A stretch of DNA of 64,000 nt from Sporosarcina sp. D27 (lineage in GTDB: Bacteria > Bacillota > Bacilli > Bacillales_A > Planococcaceae), in the NCBI RefSeq assembly GCF_000586555.1, contig NZ_AZUC01000056.1:1-64000 (forward strand). Reading direction: 5' to 3'. This document shows positions 48,166-58,445 of this stretch, piece by piece. Within the stretch, counting starts at the first letter, position 1. Each line of letters opens with the position of its first letter. Below the pieces are notes generated by a model. The model was not told the DNA's origin. It saw only the letters and a list, made by a program, of their open reading frames with translations, and ran no database searches. A program made the translations under genes and the position numbers.

Positions 48166-48666
48166 TTGGTAGAAATCATTGCAGCTGGCGTGACAACAAT
48201 CGATATCCTCGTCATCTACACACTGCTGCACGTTCGAAAACGGAAATGGTTAATTGCTCTGTGGACGGCGTTCTTGAATGTTGCGTTCCCTCTACTTGGA
48301 TTTATGGCGGGGGAACTTTCTGCTCAACTGTTTTCGGAATGGAGCGGAATTCTCTCAAGTGTGTTACTGGGATTAATTGGATTACATATGATACTGCAAG
48401 AAGAAGATCCGAATGCATCCAAAGTAGCGGGTCCTCTTCTGATTGCCGTTGCAGTTAGTTTGGATGGATTTTCTGTAAGTATGTCTTTTGGATTAATGCA
48501 TTTAAATAAATGGCTTTTCATCGTCTCAACGGGGATGATGTCATTAGTTCTTTCCTACTTTGCATTGCGTACGAACTTAACAATCAAGCCGCGTTATAGA
48601 ACAACTTTACGAAAACTTGCCGGGCTTATTTTAATCGGAATGGGGATATTGTCATGGGTTTCTTAA
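48166..48666 (+). CDS. mntP: Manganese efflux pump MntP family
   Basis: 166 residues with six hydrophobic segments in two inverted triplets. The paired motifs GVTTIDILVIY and VAVSLDGFSVSMSFG correspond to the Asp-containing half-site motifs of MntP/YtaF transporters, the first being less typical. I take the TTG at 48166, 8 bp from GGGGAGG; upstream in-frame codons would not start with a membrane helix. B. subtilis ywlD occupies this spot. Confidence 0.8.
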   Translation: MVEIIAAGVTTIDILVIYTLLHVRKRKWLIALWTAFLNVAFPLLGFMAGELSAQLFSEWSGILSSVLLGLIGLHMILQEEDPNASKVAGPLLIAVAVSLDGFSVSMSFGLMHLNKWLFIVSTGMMSLVLSYFALRTNLTIKPRYRTTLRKLAGLILIGMGILSWVS

Positions 48667-48720
48667 AAAAACTGTTTCGATTTTGGGATAAATCGGTTAT
48701 GATGAAGACAGGTGATTATG

Positions 48721-49164
48721 ATGAATATTTGCTTTATTTGCACAGGAAATACATGTAGAAGTCCGCTAGCGGAAGGAATATTGAAATCGAAGCAACTAGA
48801 AGGGGTTTCGGTTCGTTCAGCGGGTGTTTATGCAACGGATGGTGCCTTCATATCCAATCATTCCCGACTACTACTAGAGGAAAATGGAATGCCGGTAACG
48901 CCGACCTCACGACGTTTTACAGAACAGGACTTGGAATGGGCAGATCTCATTCTTACAATGACGGTATCCCACCGAGAAACGCTTCGAAATGCCTTTGGTA
49001 ACGGTTCTGACAAAATACTTACATTGAAAGAGTATGTAGGAGCCGCCCAATACGACGTTCATGATCCTTTTGGCGGGAATCTCGGAGTTTATCAACAGAC
49101 GTTTGAAGAGTTGTCCGATCAGATCGATGTGCTAGCGCGCAAGTTAATGGGGGAACAGAAATGA
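48721..49164 (+). CDS. ywlE: Protein-arginine-phosphatase / low-molecular-weight phosphatase YwlE
   Basis: 147 residues. The P-loop CTGNTCRSP has the Thr that gives YwlE its preference for phospho-arginine, and the general acid Asp is in DVHDPFGG. It removes phosphates added by the McsB kinase in protein quality control; this is known for B. subtilis YwlE. ATG at 48721 gives the best spacing to AGGTGAT. It overlaps the MCP gene by 4 bp. Confidence 0.92.
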   Translation: MNICFICTGNTCRSPLAEGILKSKQLEGVSVRSAGVYATDGAFISNHSRLLLEENGMPVTPTSRRFTEQDLEWADLILTMTVSHRETLRNAFGNGSDKILTLKEYVGAAQYDVHDPFGGNLGVYQQTFEELSDQIDVLARKLMGEQK

Positions 49165-50453
49165 GAGAGACGAAAAAAAAGTTCGGATTGAAATGGAAAC
49201 TCGTCATATTCGTGACGATTCTTGCGATTGTGACGTATTCAACAAGTGCAGTGTTCATTAACTTCTTACAACCTCAATTTTTCCCGAATGCAAATCCGAC
49301 CTGGTTCGGAATTATGACATATGGAATGGGGATTTTTTGGTCTGCTGTACTCGCAGCGCTTTTCAGTACAATCTTAACGAAACCGCTCCAACGACTTGAA
49401 CAGGAAGCGATGCGGATTGCGGATGGGAAAATCGGTACGGACATAGAATTACCGAACTCGTCTGATGAAATCCGTTCCGTTGCAGAAGCGTTCCAACAAG
49501 TTGTTGTCAACTTACGAGGAATTGTTGGCCAGATTGAAACAAATTTTGAAAAAACGTCACGCTCCGTAGAAATTTTACACAATGAAACTGGGTCTGCTTC
49601 TAATCAGGCAGATGCGATTGCTTCGACAATCATCGAGATTTCTTCGGGTGCGGAAGCGTCAGCGATTGCGATCCAAGAGACGGCCGAAGCGATGGAAGAC
49701 ATCCGCGCACTCGCTTCAGATGTCAATAATCGTGCCGATCAATCGTCAAAGCAATCGAACGACATGCTTGCTGAATTGAAACGGACAACCGATGCGTACC
49801 GGACACTTGTAGGTGGAATTCGTGAAATGTCCACACAAAGCGAAGACTCCCTTTTAACAATCCGTGACCTCGATAGAAATGCACAAAAGATTGGCGAAAT
49901 CGTTCAACTCGTCGGCAACATCGCAGATCAGACAAATTTGCTAGCATTGAATGCTTCCATTGAGGCGGCACGTGCAGGAGAACATGGAAAAGGCTTCGCA
50001 GTCGTTGCGGAAGAAGTCCGTGTCCTGGCCGATGAAAGTGCAAAATCTGTTCAAATGATTGGCGGTCTCGTAAGTACAATACAGTCCGATGTCACGAAAG
50101 TCGTGAAAGAAATAGAAGCACAAGTGAAAACCGCTGCTCAAGAAGCTGGACGAGCAGACGAAACAAACAAAAGTATTATTGCGATGGCAACGACAGTTAC
50201 TGATATGGCAGGTTCCATCACTGGAATTACAGAGCTTGTGGAACATCAGCTCAGCAAAATTGAACAAACGGCTCATCAGTCGCAAGAAGTCGCAGCGATT
50301 GCAGAAGAAACTTCAGCAGGCGCTGAAGAGGTACAAGCGGCAACCGAAGAACAAGCGCATTCAATCGAACAAACAAGTGTCCTAGCAAGTGAACTCAAAG
50401 GGCAGTCTGAAGCCCTCTATGGTGTCATTCGCCAATTCGATACTTCCCAATAA
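49161..50453 (+). CDS. Methyl-accepting chemotaxis protein without a periplasmic-type sensor domain
   Basis: 430 residues. Two membrane helices (about 13-35 and 51-73) are separated by only about 15 residues, so there is no extracellular ligand domain. A HAMP segment (about 74-125) and the methylation/signalling helices follow, with the hairpin tip [29 protein letters not shown] in two parts. The tail is [20 protein letters not shown]. It is coupled to ywlE by a 4-bp overlap. This gene is not part of the B. subtilis order here, so it is an insertion. The signal is probably intramembrane or cytoplasmic. Confidence 0.9.
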   Translation: MRETKKKFGLKWKLVIFVTILAIVTYSTSAVFINFLQPQFFPNANPTWFGIMTYGMGIFWSAVLAALFSTILTKPLQRLEQEAMRIADGKIGTDIELPNSSDEIRSVAEAFQQVVVNLRGIVGQIETNFEKTSRSVEILHNETGSASNQADAIASTIIEISSGAEASAIAIQETAEAMEDIRALASDVNNRADQSSKQSNDMLAELKRTTDAYRTLVGGIREMSTQSEDSLLTIRDLDRNAQKIGEIVQLVGNIADQTNLLALNASIEAARAGEHGKGFAVVAEEVRVLADESAKSVQMIGGLVSTIQSDVTKVVKEIEAQVKTAAQEAGRADETNKSIIAMATTVTDMAGSITGITELVEHQLSKIEQTAHQSQEVAAIAEETSAGAEEVQAATEEQAHSIEQTSVLASELKGQSEALYGVIRQFDTSQ

Positions 50454-50454
50454 C

Positions 50455-50478
50455 AAAGTCGGCCATGCGCCGGCTTTT
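50455..50478 (+). terminator. Terminator of the MCP gene
   Basis: AAAGTCGGC / GCCGGCTTTTT around CATGC. Confidence 0.85.
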
Positions 50479-50626
50479 TCTATGGATAAAATTCGGTCTA
50501 GTATGGAAATTCATATTCCAAATTTATCGGAAAACCAGAAGAATCTATCACATTACTTCGCACTGTGTTTTTTTTAGGAACAGTGATAGAATTAGTTGTA
50601 AGTATATTATGAAAAGAGGGACGCAC

Positions 50627-51067
50627 ATGAAACTCGCGATTTCTTCCGATCATGGCGGCAACAACTTACGCCATGAAATCAAACAACTACTAACAGAACT
50701 AAACATTGACTTCGAAGACTTCGGTCCGGAATCTGGCCAGTCCGTCGACTATCCAGATTACGCAGCACCCGTAACTAAAGGCGTCGCATCCGGCGAATTC
50801 GATAAAGGCATCCTCATTTGTGGGACCGGTATCGGAATGTCCATAGCCGCCAATAAAGTAAATGGAATCCGTTGCGCACTCGTTCACGATGTATTCAGCG
50901 CCAAAGCGACAAGAGGTCATAACGACTCTAACGTATTAGCGATGGGAGAGCGCGTTATCGGTCCAGGCCTTGCCCGCGAAATCGTTCAAACATGGCTGGA
51001 AACACCTTTCGAAGGCGGTAGACACGAACGCCGCATCGAAAAGTTGATGGAACTCGAAAATAACTAA
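50627..51067 (+). CDS. rpiB: Ribose-5-phosphate isomerase B
   Basis: 146 residues. MKLAISSDHGG holds the phosphate-binding His, and LICGTGIGMSIAANK the catalytic Cys; HDVFSAKATRGHNDSNVLAMG completes the signature. It interconverts ribose-5-P and ribulose-5-P. ATG at 50627, AAGAGGG upstream. Equivalent to B. subtilis ywlF. Confidence 0.94.
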   Translation: MKLAISSDHGGNNLRHEIKQLLTELNIDFEDFGPESGQSVDYPDYAAPVTKGVASGEFDKGILICGTGIGMSIAANKVNGIRCALVHDVFSAKATRGHNDSNVLAMGERVIGPGLAREIVQTWLETPFEGGRHERRIEKLMELENN

Positions 51068-51085
51068 AGAAAGTGAGGGTGTGAC

Positions 51086-51631
51086 ATGGACGCGTATATC
51101 TTATGGAGATTGCAGTTGGAACAAACACTCGCAGAATTTGCGGAACTTGCTACCCCAGTACCAGGAACTCTTTTTGTCGTAGGCTGTTCCACTTCTGAAG
51201 TGGCAGGCAAACGAATTGGTACAGCCGGGACGCTCGACGTAGCGAAGGCGCTCTATGAACCCCTCTCTCAATTTGCTGCAACTCATCGGTTGCACCTTGC
51301 TTTCCAAGGGTGCGAGCACATTAACCGTGCCCTCACAATCGAGCGGAAAACAGCGGAAAAATTTGCACTTGAACCTGTTTCTGTCGTGCCCGTTCGGACT
51401 GCAGGTGGTTCAATGTCCGCTTATGCGTTCGAGCATTTTGATGATGCGGTCGTCGTCGAATCCGTCCGTGCAAACGCCGGGATCGACATTGGACAAACTT
51501 TGATTGGCATGCAATTGAAACCGGTTGCAGTCCCGATTCGCACATCCGTTAAACAGATTGGTGAAGCTGTCGTTACCTGTGCAACCACTCGTCCGAAACT
51601 AATCGGAGGAGTTCGAGCGCAGTACGAATAA
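51086..51631 (+). CDS. ywlG: UPF0340 family protein YwlG
   Basis: 181 residues of the conserved TIGR01440/UPF0340 group, function unknown. Marks are [29 protein letters not shown] and [24 protein letters not shown]. It lies 18 bp after rpiB and before glyA, the standard Bacilli order. Confidence 0.88.
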   Translation: MDAYILWRLQLEQTLAEFAELATPVPGTLFVVGCSTSEVAGKRIGTAGTLDVAKALYEPLSQFAATHRLHLAFQGCEHINRALTIERKTAEKFALEPVSVVPVRTAGGSMSAYAFEHFDDAVVVESVRANAGIDIGQTLIGMQLKPVAVPIRTSVKQIGEAVVTCATTRPKLIGGVRAQYE

Positions 51632-51689
51632 CTCAGGGCATCAAGCTTTGAGGGTAGTAAGAATAATAGACGCTAAAGGGGAAATGAAC

Positions 51690-52943
51690 ATGGATTTGAG
51701 CAATGTGAAACGCGAAGATAGTGCTGTTTTTGAAGCAATAATGGCAGAAAAGAATCGACAGAACGCTAATATCGAATTGATTGCATCAGAAAACTTTGTC
51801 TCTGAAGCGGTCATGGAAGCACAAGGTTCCTACTTAACGAACAAATACGCAGAAGGCTATCCAGGTAAGCGTTATTATGGCGGCTGCGAACACGTCGATG
51901 TTGTTGAAAACATCGCCCGTGACCGAGTTAAAGAGTTATTCGGTGCAGCGTATGCAAACGTTCAAGCACACTCAGGGGCACAGGCGAACATGGCAGTCTA
52001 CTTCACAGTACTCGAGCCAGGCGATACCGTTCTTGGGATGAACCTCTCACACGGTGGTCACTTGACACACGGAAGTCCAGTCAACTTCTCAGGAAAGCTG
52101 TACAATTTTGTTGAGTACGGTGTAAGCGAGCAGGACGAGCGTATCGACTACGAAGACGTCCGTCAAAAAGCACTCGAGCACAAGCCAAAGATGATCGTAG
52201 CAGGTGCAAGTGCATACCCACGCGAAATCGATTTCAAGAAGTTCCGTGAAATTGCGGATGAAGTCGGCGCATTCTTAATGGTGGACATGGCGCACATCGC
52301 AGGACTTGTAGCGGTCGGCGAACACAACAGCCCAGTACCACACGCGCATTTCGTTACGTCTACAACACACAAAACATTGCGCGGACCACGTGGTGGACTC
52401 ATTCTGATCAATGAAGAATTTGCAGAGCAATACGGCAAAAAAATCGACAAAACGATTTTCCCAGGTGTGCAAGGTGGCCCATTGATGCACGTCATTTCTG
52501 CAAAAGCAGTAGCATTCGGCGAAGCGTTACAGCCAGAGTTCAAGACATACATTCAGCAAGTGAAAAAGAATGCAGTCGCTCTCGGTGAAGCACTTGTTGC
52601 TGAAGGCATCGGCATCGTTTCTGGCGGTACGGACAACCACTTGCTTCTATTGAACTTGACGAGCCTTGGCTTAACAGGAAAAGTTGCAGAGCATGTGTTG
52701 GATGAATGCGGAATCACTGTCAACAAAAACACGGTTCCATTCGATAAAGAAAGCCCGTTTGTTACTTCAGGTATCCGAATCGGTACACCAGCAGTGACAT
52801 CACGCGGTTTCAAAGAAGACGACATGATAGAAGTCGGAGCGATCATCGCGAAACTCTTGAAGAACCACGAAGACGATGCAGTGAAAGAAGAAGCAAAACA
52901 ACGCGTAAAAGCACTAACTGATAAGCATGCATTGTATGCATAA
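51690..52943 (+). CDS. glyA: Serine hydroxymethyltransferase
   Basis: 417 residues, PLP enzyme interconverting serine and glycine with tetrahydrofolate. [12 protein letters not shown], the AHSGAQAN loop, the PLP-lysine in [14 protein letters not shown], and [15 protein letters not shown] in the C-terminal domain. ATG at 51690 has AAAGGGG 8 bp upstream; the ATG two codons earlier is too close. Confidence 0.97.
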   Translation: MDLSNVKREDSAVFEAIMAEKNRQNANIELIASENFVSEAVMEAQGSYLTNKYAEGYPGKRYYGGCEHVDVVENIARDRVKELFGAAYANVQAHSGAQANMAVYFTVLEPGDTVLGMNLSHGGHLTHGSPVNFSGKLYNFVEYGVSEQDERIDYEDVRQKALEHKPKMIVAGASAYPREIDFKKFREIADEVGAFLMVDMAHIAGLVAVGEHNSPVPHAHFVTSTTHKTLRGPRGGLILINEEFAEQYGKKIDKTIFPGVQGGPLMHVISAKAVAFGEALQPEFKTYIQQVKKNAVALGEALVAEGIGIVSGGTDNHLLLLNLTSLGLTGKVAEHVLDECGITVNKNTVPFDKESPFVTSGIRIGTPAVTSRGFKEDDMIEVGAIIAKLLKNHEDDAVKEEAKQRVKALTDKHALYA

Positions 52944-52953
52944 TTGTTAACAG

Positions 52954-52984
52954 AGCCGCCATCCTTAAGATGGCGGTTTTTTGT
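52954..52984 (+). terminator. Terminator of glyA
   Basis: AGCCGCCATC / GATGGCGGTTTTTT. Confidence 0.92.
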
Positions 52985-53054
52985 TGGGTAGAGAAATGAA
53001 CCGGGACTGCTGATAAACCCTCTGTGGAATAGTGTGTAACTGCCTATGAATTCG

Positions 53055-53165
53055 TTCAAGTGGCCGATTCTTCACAAAATCTGACCGATTTCTCACGCCA
53101 GATGCACGATTCAATTTAGAACTTGGCCGATACTATCCAAGATATGCCAGATTTCACCCGAGCGG
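53055..53165. repeat. Tandem intergenic array, family D (21-bp half-units)
   Basis: GCCGATT-like cores at 53063, 53084 (ACCGATT), 53105 (CACGATT), 53126 (GCCGATA) and 53146 (GCCAGAT) repeat every 20-21 bp, first unit AAGTGGCCGATTC. The sequence between cores is poorly conserved, so only the phase is strong. Confidence 0.7.
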
Positions 53166-53187
53166 CTTATATAGACCTCCCTAGGCT

Positions 53188-53345
53188 AGCGAAGCGCACC
53201 CAATTAATTGCTTAAAGCAGTTGAATTGTGTCCCGTTATCGAGAAACTTCGCTAAGTGTCTGAGAAATTCAGCTAAGTGATGGAGAAAATTCCATATGTG
53301 ATGAATAACCTCCCTCCAATGTCGGACATTCTCCCGTGACTGATC
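53188..53345. repeat. Tandem intergenic array, family C, with leader
   Basis: Leader 53188-53246 (AGCGAAGCGCACCCAATTAA ... TTGAATTGTGTCCCGTTATC), then half-units TAAGTGTCTGAGAAA, TAAGTGATGGAGAAA, ATGTGATGAATAA and ATGTCGGACATT with cores at about 53239, 53259, 53280, 53301 and 53321. Confidence 0.82.
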
Positions 53346-53402
53346 GAAAGCGTAGTCTACCTAAAAATGTCCGATCACAACGAAGAAGCCCATCCCTCGA
53401 CA

Positions 53403-53545
53403 AGCGAAGCGCACCCAATTAATCCCTTAACGCAGTTGAATTGTGTCCCGCTATCGAGAAATTCAGCTAGGTGATGAAGAAATTCAAAGATTTGATTGGT
53501 AAAGTGCACTACGTGATCGAGAACCGCCGATGAGTGTCGTACAAT
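53403..53545. repeat. Tandem intergenic array, family C, with leader (second copy)
   Basis: The leader is repeated at 53403-53463 nearly unchanged from 53188, followed by weaker units with cores at about 53454, 53475, 53495, 53516 (GTGATCGAG) and 53537 (GTGTCGTAC). The glyA-upp gap of about 740 bp is thus mostly arrays D, C and C; no gene is seen. Confidence 0.78.
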
Positions 53546-53649
53546 CCGGCCCAAGTGAATTACAAAGCGGAATCGCCACGATAAAACCGTGTAAATGTTC
53601 CGCGAATTCCAAACTTCACGCCAGACAACCGTTCACGCCATCATTCTGT

Positions 53650-53655
53650 TATACT
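53650..53655 (+). promoter_or_regulatory. -10 element of upp
   Basis: TATACT, 31 bp ahead of the upp start codon; no convincing -35. Confidence 0.4.
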
Positions 53656-53685
53656 GTATTGGACAAAGTAAAAGGAGCGATTTTA

Positions 53686-54315
53686 ATGGCTAAAGTACAC
53701 GTATTCGATCACCCGCTCATACAGCACAAACTTACATTCATCCGCGACGTAAACACAGGAACAAAAGAATTCCGCGAACTCGTAGACGAAGTTGCAACAT
53801 TGATGGCTTTTGAAATCACGCGAGAGCTCCCCCTCCAGGAAGTAGACGTTGAAACGCCGGTTTGCATGGCGAAATCGAACGTACTTGCAGGGAAGAAGCT
53901 CGGAATCGTCCCGATTTTACGCGCAGGTATTGGTATGGTAGATGGAATTCTAAAACTAATCCCAGCAGCAAGAGTCGGTCACGTCGGTTTATTCCGCGAT
54001 CCAGAAACTCTTCAACCACACGAATATTTCGTGAAGTTGCCTTCTGACGTATCGGAACGTGAATTGATTGTCGTGGACCCGATGCTTGCTACAGGGGGAA
54101 CAGCAGTAGAAGCTGTCAACTCATTGAAAAAACGTGGAGCGAAGCACATTAAATTCATGTGTCTCATTGCAGCTCCTGAGGGCGTAAAAGTATTTACAGA
54201 TGCACACCCTGACGTGGACGTTTACATCGCAGCACTTGATGAAAAACTCAACGATCATGGCTACATCGTTCCAGGCCTCGGCGATGCTGGGGACCGTTTG
54301 TTCGGAACCAAATAA
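53686..54315 (+). CDS. upp: Uracil phosphoribosyltransferase
   Basis: 209 residues, converts uracil and PRPP to UMP. The PRPP loop is [15 protein letters not shown], and the uracil-binding tail is [32 protein letters not shown] precedes the ATG at 53686; the longer in-frame reading frame upstream runs through the repeat array and is not used. Confidence 0.97.
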   Translation: MAKVHVFDHPLIQHKLTFIRDVNTGTKEFRELVDEVATLMAFEITRELPLQEVDVETPVCMAKSNVLAGKKLGIVPILRAGIGMVDGILKLIPAARVGHVGLFRDPETLQPHEYFVKLPSDVSERELIVVDPMLATGGTAVEAVNSLKKRGAKHIKFMCLIAAPEGVKVFTDAHPDVDVYIAALDEKLNDHGYIVPGLGDAGDRLFGTK

Positions 54316-54335
54316 TTGGGGAAGGCGTGAACGCT

Positions 54336-55460
54336 TTGAAACGCAAATGGAAAGTAATGACGATCTTCGGAACGCGTCCGGAAGCTATTAAAATGGCTCC
54401 ACTCGTTCTCGAATTGCAAAAGCATGAAGAAGACATCGAATCGATTGTAACCGTAACTGCGCAGCACCGTGAAATGTTGGACCAAGTGCTGAAAACGTTC
54501 GGCATCAAACCTGATTTCGATCTTAACATTATGAAAGATCGCCAAACCCTTATCGACGTTGCAACACGTGGACTCGAAGGGCTTGACGGGATCATGAAAG
54601 AAGCACAACCGGATATCGTACTTGTACACGGTGACACAGCAACTACATTCATCGGCAGTCTCGCAGCATTTTATAACAAAATCGCAGTCGGACACGTTGA
54701 AGCTGGTCTTCGTACATGGGACAAGTACTCTCCATATCCAGAAGAGATGAACCGTCAGCTGACGGGTGTCCTTGCAGACCTTCATTTCTCACCAACGGAA
54801 AAATCGGCTCAGAACCTTATTAATGAAGGAAAGCCGGAAGACCGGATCTACATCACAGGGAATACAGCAATCGATGCGTTGCACACAACTGTCGATGGCA
54901 CGTATACCCATCCTATTTTTGAGAAACTCGGTGATGACCGATTGGTCTTACTAACAGCACACCGTCGTGAAAACTTAGGCGATCCGATGCGTAACATGTT
55001 CCGTGCCATCAACCGCTTACTCGAAAAACATGCTGACATCCAAGTAATCTATCCGGTACACATGAACCCTGCAGTCCGAGAAGTTGCGGATGAATTACTA
55101 GGGAATAACGACCGAATTCACTTAATCGAGCCGCTCGAAGTCGTGGACTTCCACAACTTTGCTGCCCGGTCACACATTATCCTAACCGATTCAGGCGGCA
55201 TCCAAGAAGAAGCCCCTTCTCTCGGCAAACCTGTCATCGTCCTTCGTGACACAACAGAACGTCCAGAAGGAATCGACGCGGGAACACTCAAATTAGCAGG
55301 AACCGACGAAGATACAATTTTCAACTTGGCAGACGAACTCCTGTCAGACCAAACTGCATACGAGTCCATGGCAAAAGCGTCCAATCCTTATGGAGACGGA
55401 CATGCATCTGAACGAATCGTAGAAGCTTTGAAGAAATATCTGAACGAACAAAATAACTAA
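54336..55460 (+). CDS. mnaA: UDP-N-acetylglucosamine 2-epimerase (non-hydrolysing)
   Basis: 374 residues, makes UDP-ManNAc for teichoic-acid linkage or other glycans. KVMTIFGTRPEAIKMAPL at the N-terminus, VHGDTATTFIGSLAAF, GHVEAGLRTWDKYSPYPEE-MNR and the C-terminal ILTDSGGIQEEAPSLGKP. A TTG at 54336 is the likely start, 10 bp from GGGGAAGG; GTG at 54327 is too near. The gene sits 20 bp behind upp and before atpI. Confidence 0.93.
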   Translation: MKRKWKVMTIFGTRPEAIKMAPLVLELQKHEEDIESIVTVTAQHREMLDQVLKTFGIKPDFDLNIMKDRQTLIDVATRGLEGLDGIMKEAQPDIVLVHGDTATTFIGSLAAFYNKIAVGHVEAGLRTWDKYSPYPEEMNRQLTGVLADLHFSPTEKSAQNLINEGKPEDRIYITGNTAIDALHTTVDGTYTHPIFEKLGDDRLVLLTAHRRENLGDPMRNMFRAINRLLEKHADIQVIYPVHMNPAVREVADELLGNNDRIHLIEPLEVVDFHNFAARSHIILTDSGGIQEEAPSLGKPVIVLRDTTERPEGIDAGTLKLAGTDEDTIFNLADELLSDQTAYESMAKASNPYGDGHASERIVEALKKYLNEQNN

Positions 55461-55477
55461 TCGAAATAGATTACATG

Positions 55478-55509
55478 AAAAGCAGAGGCACACACGCCTC
55501 TGCTTTATT
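55478..55509 (+). terminator. Terminator of mnaA
   Basis: AAAGCAGAGGC / GCCTCTGCTTT, followed by ATTT. Confidence 0.85.
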
Positions 55510-55833
55510 TGTTTGACTGCGTATAAAAATTCTACCTAATTGCCACACTCTATAGGGTTAACACTAAAAACAAAGTCTTTTAGTTATTCTTTTAGTAAAA
55601 AGGGGCTAGCTATAAAAATGGAGGATGGAGGATTTGCTAGAGGATAGGAAAACCAAGTGATTTCTTGTAGGGGAATGTATATTCAAAACTTAAAGAGAAC
55701 GGTTATTGGATTCGGAAATAAAACCCATGAGCCCGACGTTTTTCAAAGGAAACCACTAAGGGAATTCCCTAATTTTCAGAAATACAACGATTTACTATGA
55801 AAGTGTGACGATTGTTTGACAGTACCTTTAGTT

Positions 55834-55849
55834 TGTGAAGAATTTCACG
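55834..55849 (+). promoter_or_regulatory. CRP/FNR-type box upstream of the atp operon
   Basis: TGTGA-N6-TCACG matches the Bacillus FNR box TGTGA-N6-TCACA at nine of ten positions. It is centred about 52 bp upstream of the start expected from the promoter at 55858. Confidence 0.4.
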
Positions 55850-55857
55850 GGAATCAA

Positions 55858-55886
55858 TTGACATCAAAATATCGCTATTGTATGCT
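55858..55886 (+). promoter_or_regulatory. Strong promoter candidate ahead of the atp operon
   Basis: TTGACA, 17 bp, TATGCT. No other good promoter is seen between mnaA and atpI, so it may drive atpIBEFHAGDC with a leader of about 340 nt. A weak hairpin with T run (AAATCA...TTGATTTTTTT, 55922-55950) in the leader could be an attenuator, or end a short transcript. Confidence 0.5.
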
Positions 55887-56232
55887 TACAGAGGGTAATA
55901 ATGATAGGGTTTATACATAGATAAATCAGCTAAAACCGCTTGATTTTTTTGGCTAAGTTCTATCATCACTCGTAGCCTATCGCACATAGGAAGTATGGGC
56001 ATCTGTGCGATACGTTGGACAACGTGTCCTGGTGAATGCCAAGCAGGCGGCACTTTTCTTACCATTCTTAGTCCCGGTTATTCCGAGACATCTGATCAGT
56101 AAGTGGTTGCCGTACATCTCGGACAAGCCAACGCGTACCAACCTGCGAACCCGCTCGTTGTTCGACTTGTAAAAGGAAAGTCGAACGTTTCAGTTTCTAA
56201 CTAAACTTATCGTAATAGGAGACTCACCTACC

Positions 56233-56604
56233 ATGCAGACAATGCAGGAAATTTTCGCAAGGCAAAAGAGAGCTCTATTTTTTTTGCTCGCATTGCTGAT
56301 ACTAGGCTGGGCCTTTACGGGAGCGAAGGAGATTTTTGCTGGTCTTTTGCTAGGATTAATCTTCGGATTGTATAATTTTTGGATACTTATCCGTAGAATG
56401 GAACAATTCGACAAGAAACTGGATCAGGGCAAAAAGGTTTCGCTCGGTTCGGGATTGCGTTTCGCTTCCGGAGTGGCTGCGGCCGCCATCGCGATGTCGA
56501 TGCCAGAAAACTTCAATCTGATCAGTACTGTGATTGGTTTGATGATTCCATATGCCCTATTGTTTTTCGATAGGATCTTTTATCATGTGAAGCATCATTC
56601 TTAA
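56233..56604 (+). CDS. atpI: ATP synthase protein I
   Basis: 123 residues with four hydrophobic segments (for example FFLLALLILGWAFTGA and IFAGLLLGLIFGLYNFWILIRR). AtpI assists assembly of the c-ring and Mg transport in Bacilli and is the usual first gene of the operon. AATAGGAGA lies upstream. atpB follows after 29 bp. Confidence 0.88.
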   Translation: MQTMQEIFARQKRALFFLLALLILGWAFTGAKEIFAGLLLGLIFGLYNFWILIRRMEQFDKKLDQGKKVSLGSGLRFASGVAAAAIAMSMPENFNLISTVIGLMIPYALLFFDRIFYHVKHHS

Positions 56605-56609
56605 ACTGA

Positions 56610-57344
<735 letters not shown>

Positions 57345-57350
57345 ACATAA

Positions 57351-57635
<285 letters not shown>

Positions 57636-57752
57636 TTCAGTCAGAACCAATCTAGGTAGCTAACGAGTATGGATAGGGCCTGGGCTGCATAGCGGTCTTG
57701 TCAGCCTGTTTAACTCCCTCTCTTATCTAACCACTTTATAAGAACTTTAAAC

Positions 57753-57790
57753 AATGGCGAAGAATGGAAAAAGATCGATCCTTCGCCATT
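57753..57790 (+). other. Intercistronic hairpin between atpE and atpF
   Basis: AATGGCGAAG / CTTCGCCATT, a perfect 10-bp stem with an 18-base loop, in a 258-bp spacer. No T run follows, so it is more likely a processing or stability element than a terminator. Confidence 0.6.
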
Positions 57791-57893
57791 CGTTTATGTC
57801 AGCTAATATTGAGCATGTCATGTGCTCGAACCAATCATTCTAACCAAAACGTTTGTACATCAGACGTAAGTTTTTGAAGGGAGTGAAACAATC

Positions 57894-58445
57894 GTGTTTT
57901 TGGATACCTTCGTCCTTTTGTCAAGCAATGCTGACTCAGGATTCTTATCCAGCCTGAACCAACGGCTGAACTTAGGTGATATCATTGCAACAGTAGTATT
58001 CTTCACAATTCTCATGCTTCTTTTGAAGAAATTCGCATGGGGACCGTTGATGGGGATTATGGATCAGCGTGCTGAAATGATTGCAAATGAAATCGAAGCG
58101 GCTGAACAAAGTCGTCTAGACTCACAGAAATTGTTGGAAGAGCAACGTGCTCTTTTGAAAGAAGCACATACAAACGCGTTAGTAATTGTTGAAAACGCGA
58201 AAAAGCAAGGCGAAGCACAGCGTGAGGAACTCATTCAAACGACACGCGCAGAAGTGAGTCGTATGAAAGACAACGCAGCGCTCGAAATCGCAACAGAGAA
58301 AGAAAAAGCAATCGCGGCTGTCCGCGAAGAATTCGTATCTCTTTCTATCATGGCAGCGTCTAAAGTACTCGGCAAAGAAGTATCCGAGGAGGATAACCGC
58401 GCATTGATCGAAGAAACGATTGTGAAGGCAGGGGAAGGCCGATGA
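57894..58445 (+). CDS. atpF: ATP synthase Fo subunit b
   Basis: 183 residues, GTG start after AAGGGAGTG. One membrane helix (about 25-45: IIATVVFFTILMLLLKKFAWGPL) is followed by the long charged coiled-coil stator (LEEQRALLKEAHTNA, KEKAIAAVREE). Overlaps atpH by 4 bp. Confidence 0.95.
   Translation: MFLDTFVLLSSNADSGFLSSLNQRLNLGDIIATVVFFTILMLLLKKFAWGPLMGIMDQRAEMIANEIEAAEQSRLDSQKLLEEQRALLKEAHTNALVIVENAKKQGEAQREELIQTTRAEVSRMKDNAALEIATEKEKAIAAVREEFVSLSIMAASKVLGKEVSEEDNRALIEETIVKAGEGR

Larger units (their letters stand above)
55510..56232. other. Long non-coding gap between mnaA and atpI
   Basis: 720 bp without a convincing gene. It holds the FNR-like box and promoter described separately and a GC-richer stretch at 55970-56170. 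That stretch has a single family E-like core AACCCGCTCGTTG near 56147 and a 55-codon open frame (56005-56172) without a ribosome site. The part at 55510-55800 is AT-rich and featureless to me. Confidence 0.6.

Noticed and set aside
53530..53685. N-terminal extension of Upp
   Set aside because: It runs through the family C array and the -10 element, and a strong ribosome site sits before the ATG at 53686 that gives the standard 209-residue protein.
56005..56172. Possible 55-residue protein ahead of atpI (VRYVGQRVLVNAKQ...)
   Set aside because: GTG start without a ribosome site, no recognised family, and the end overlaps a family E-like repeat core. Kept only as a note in the gap description.
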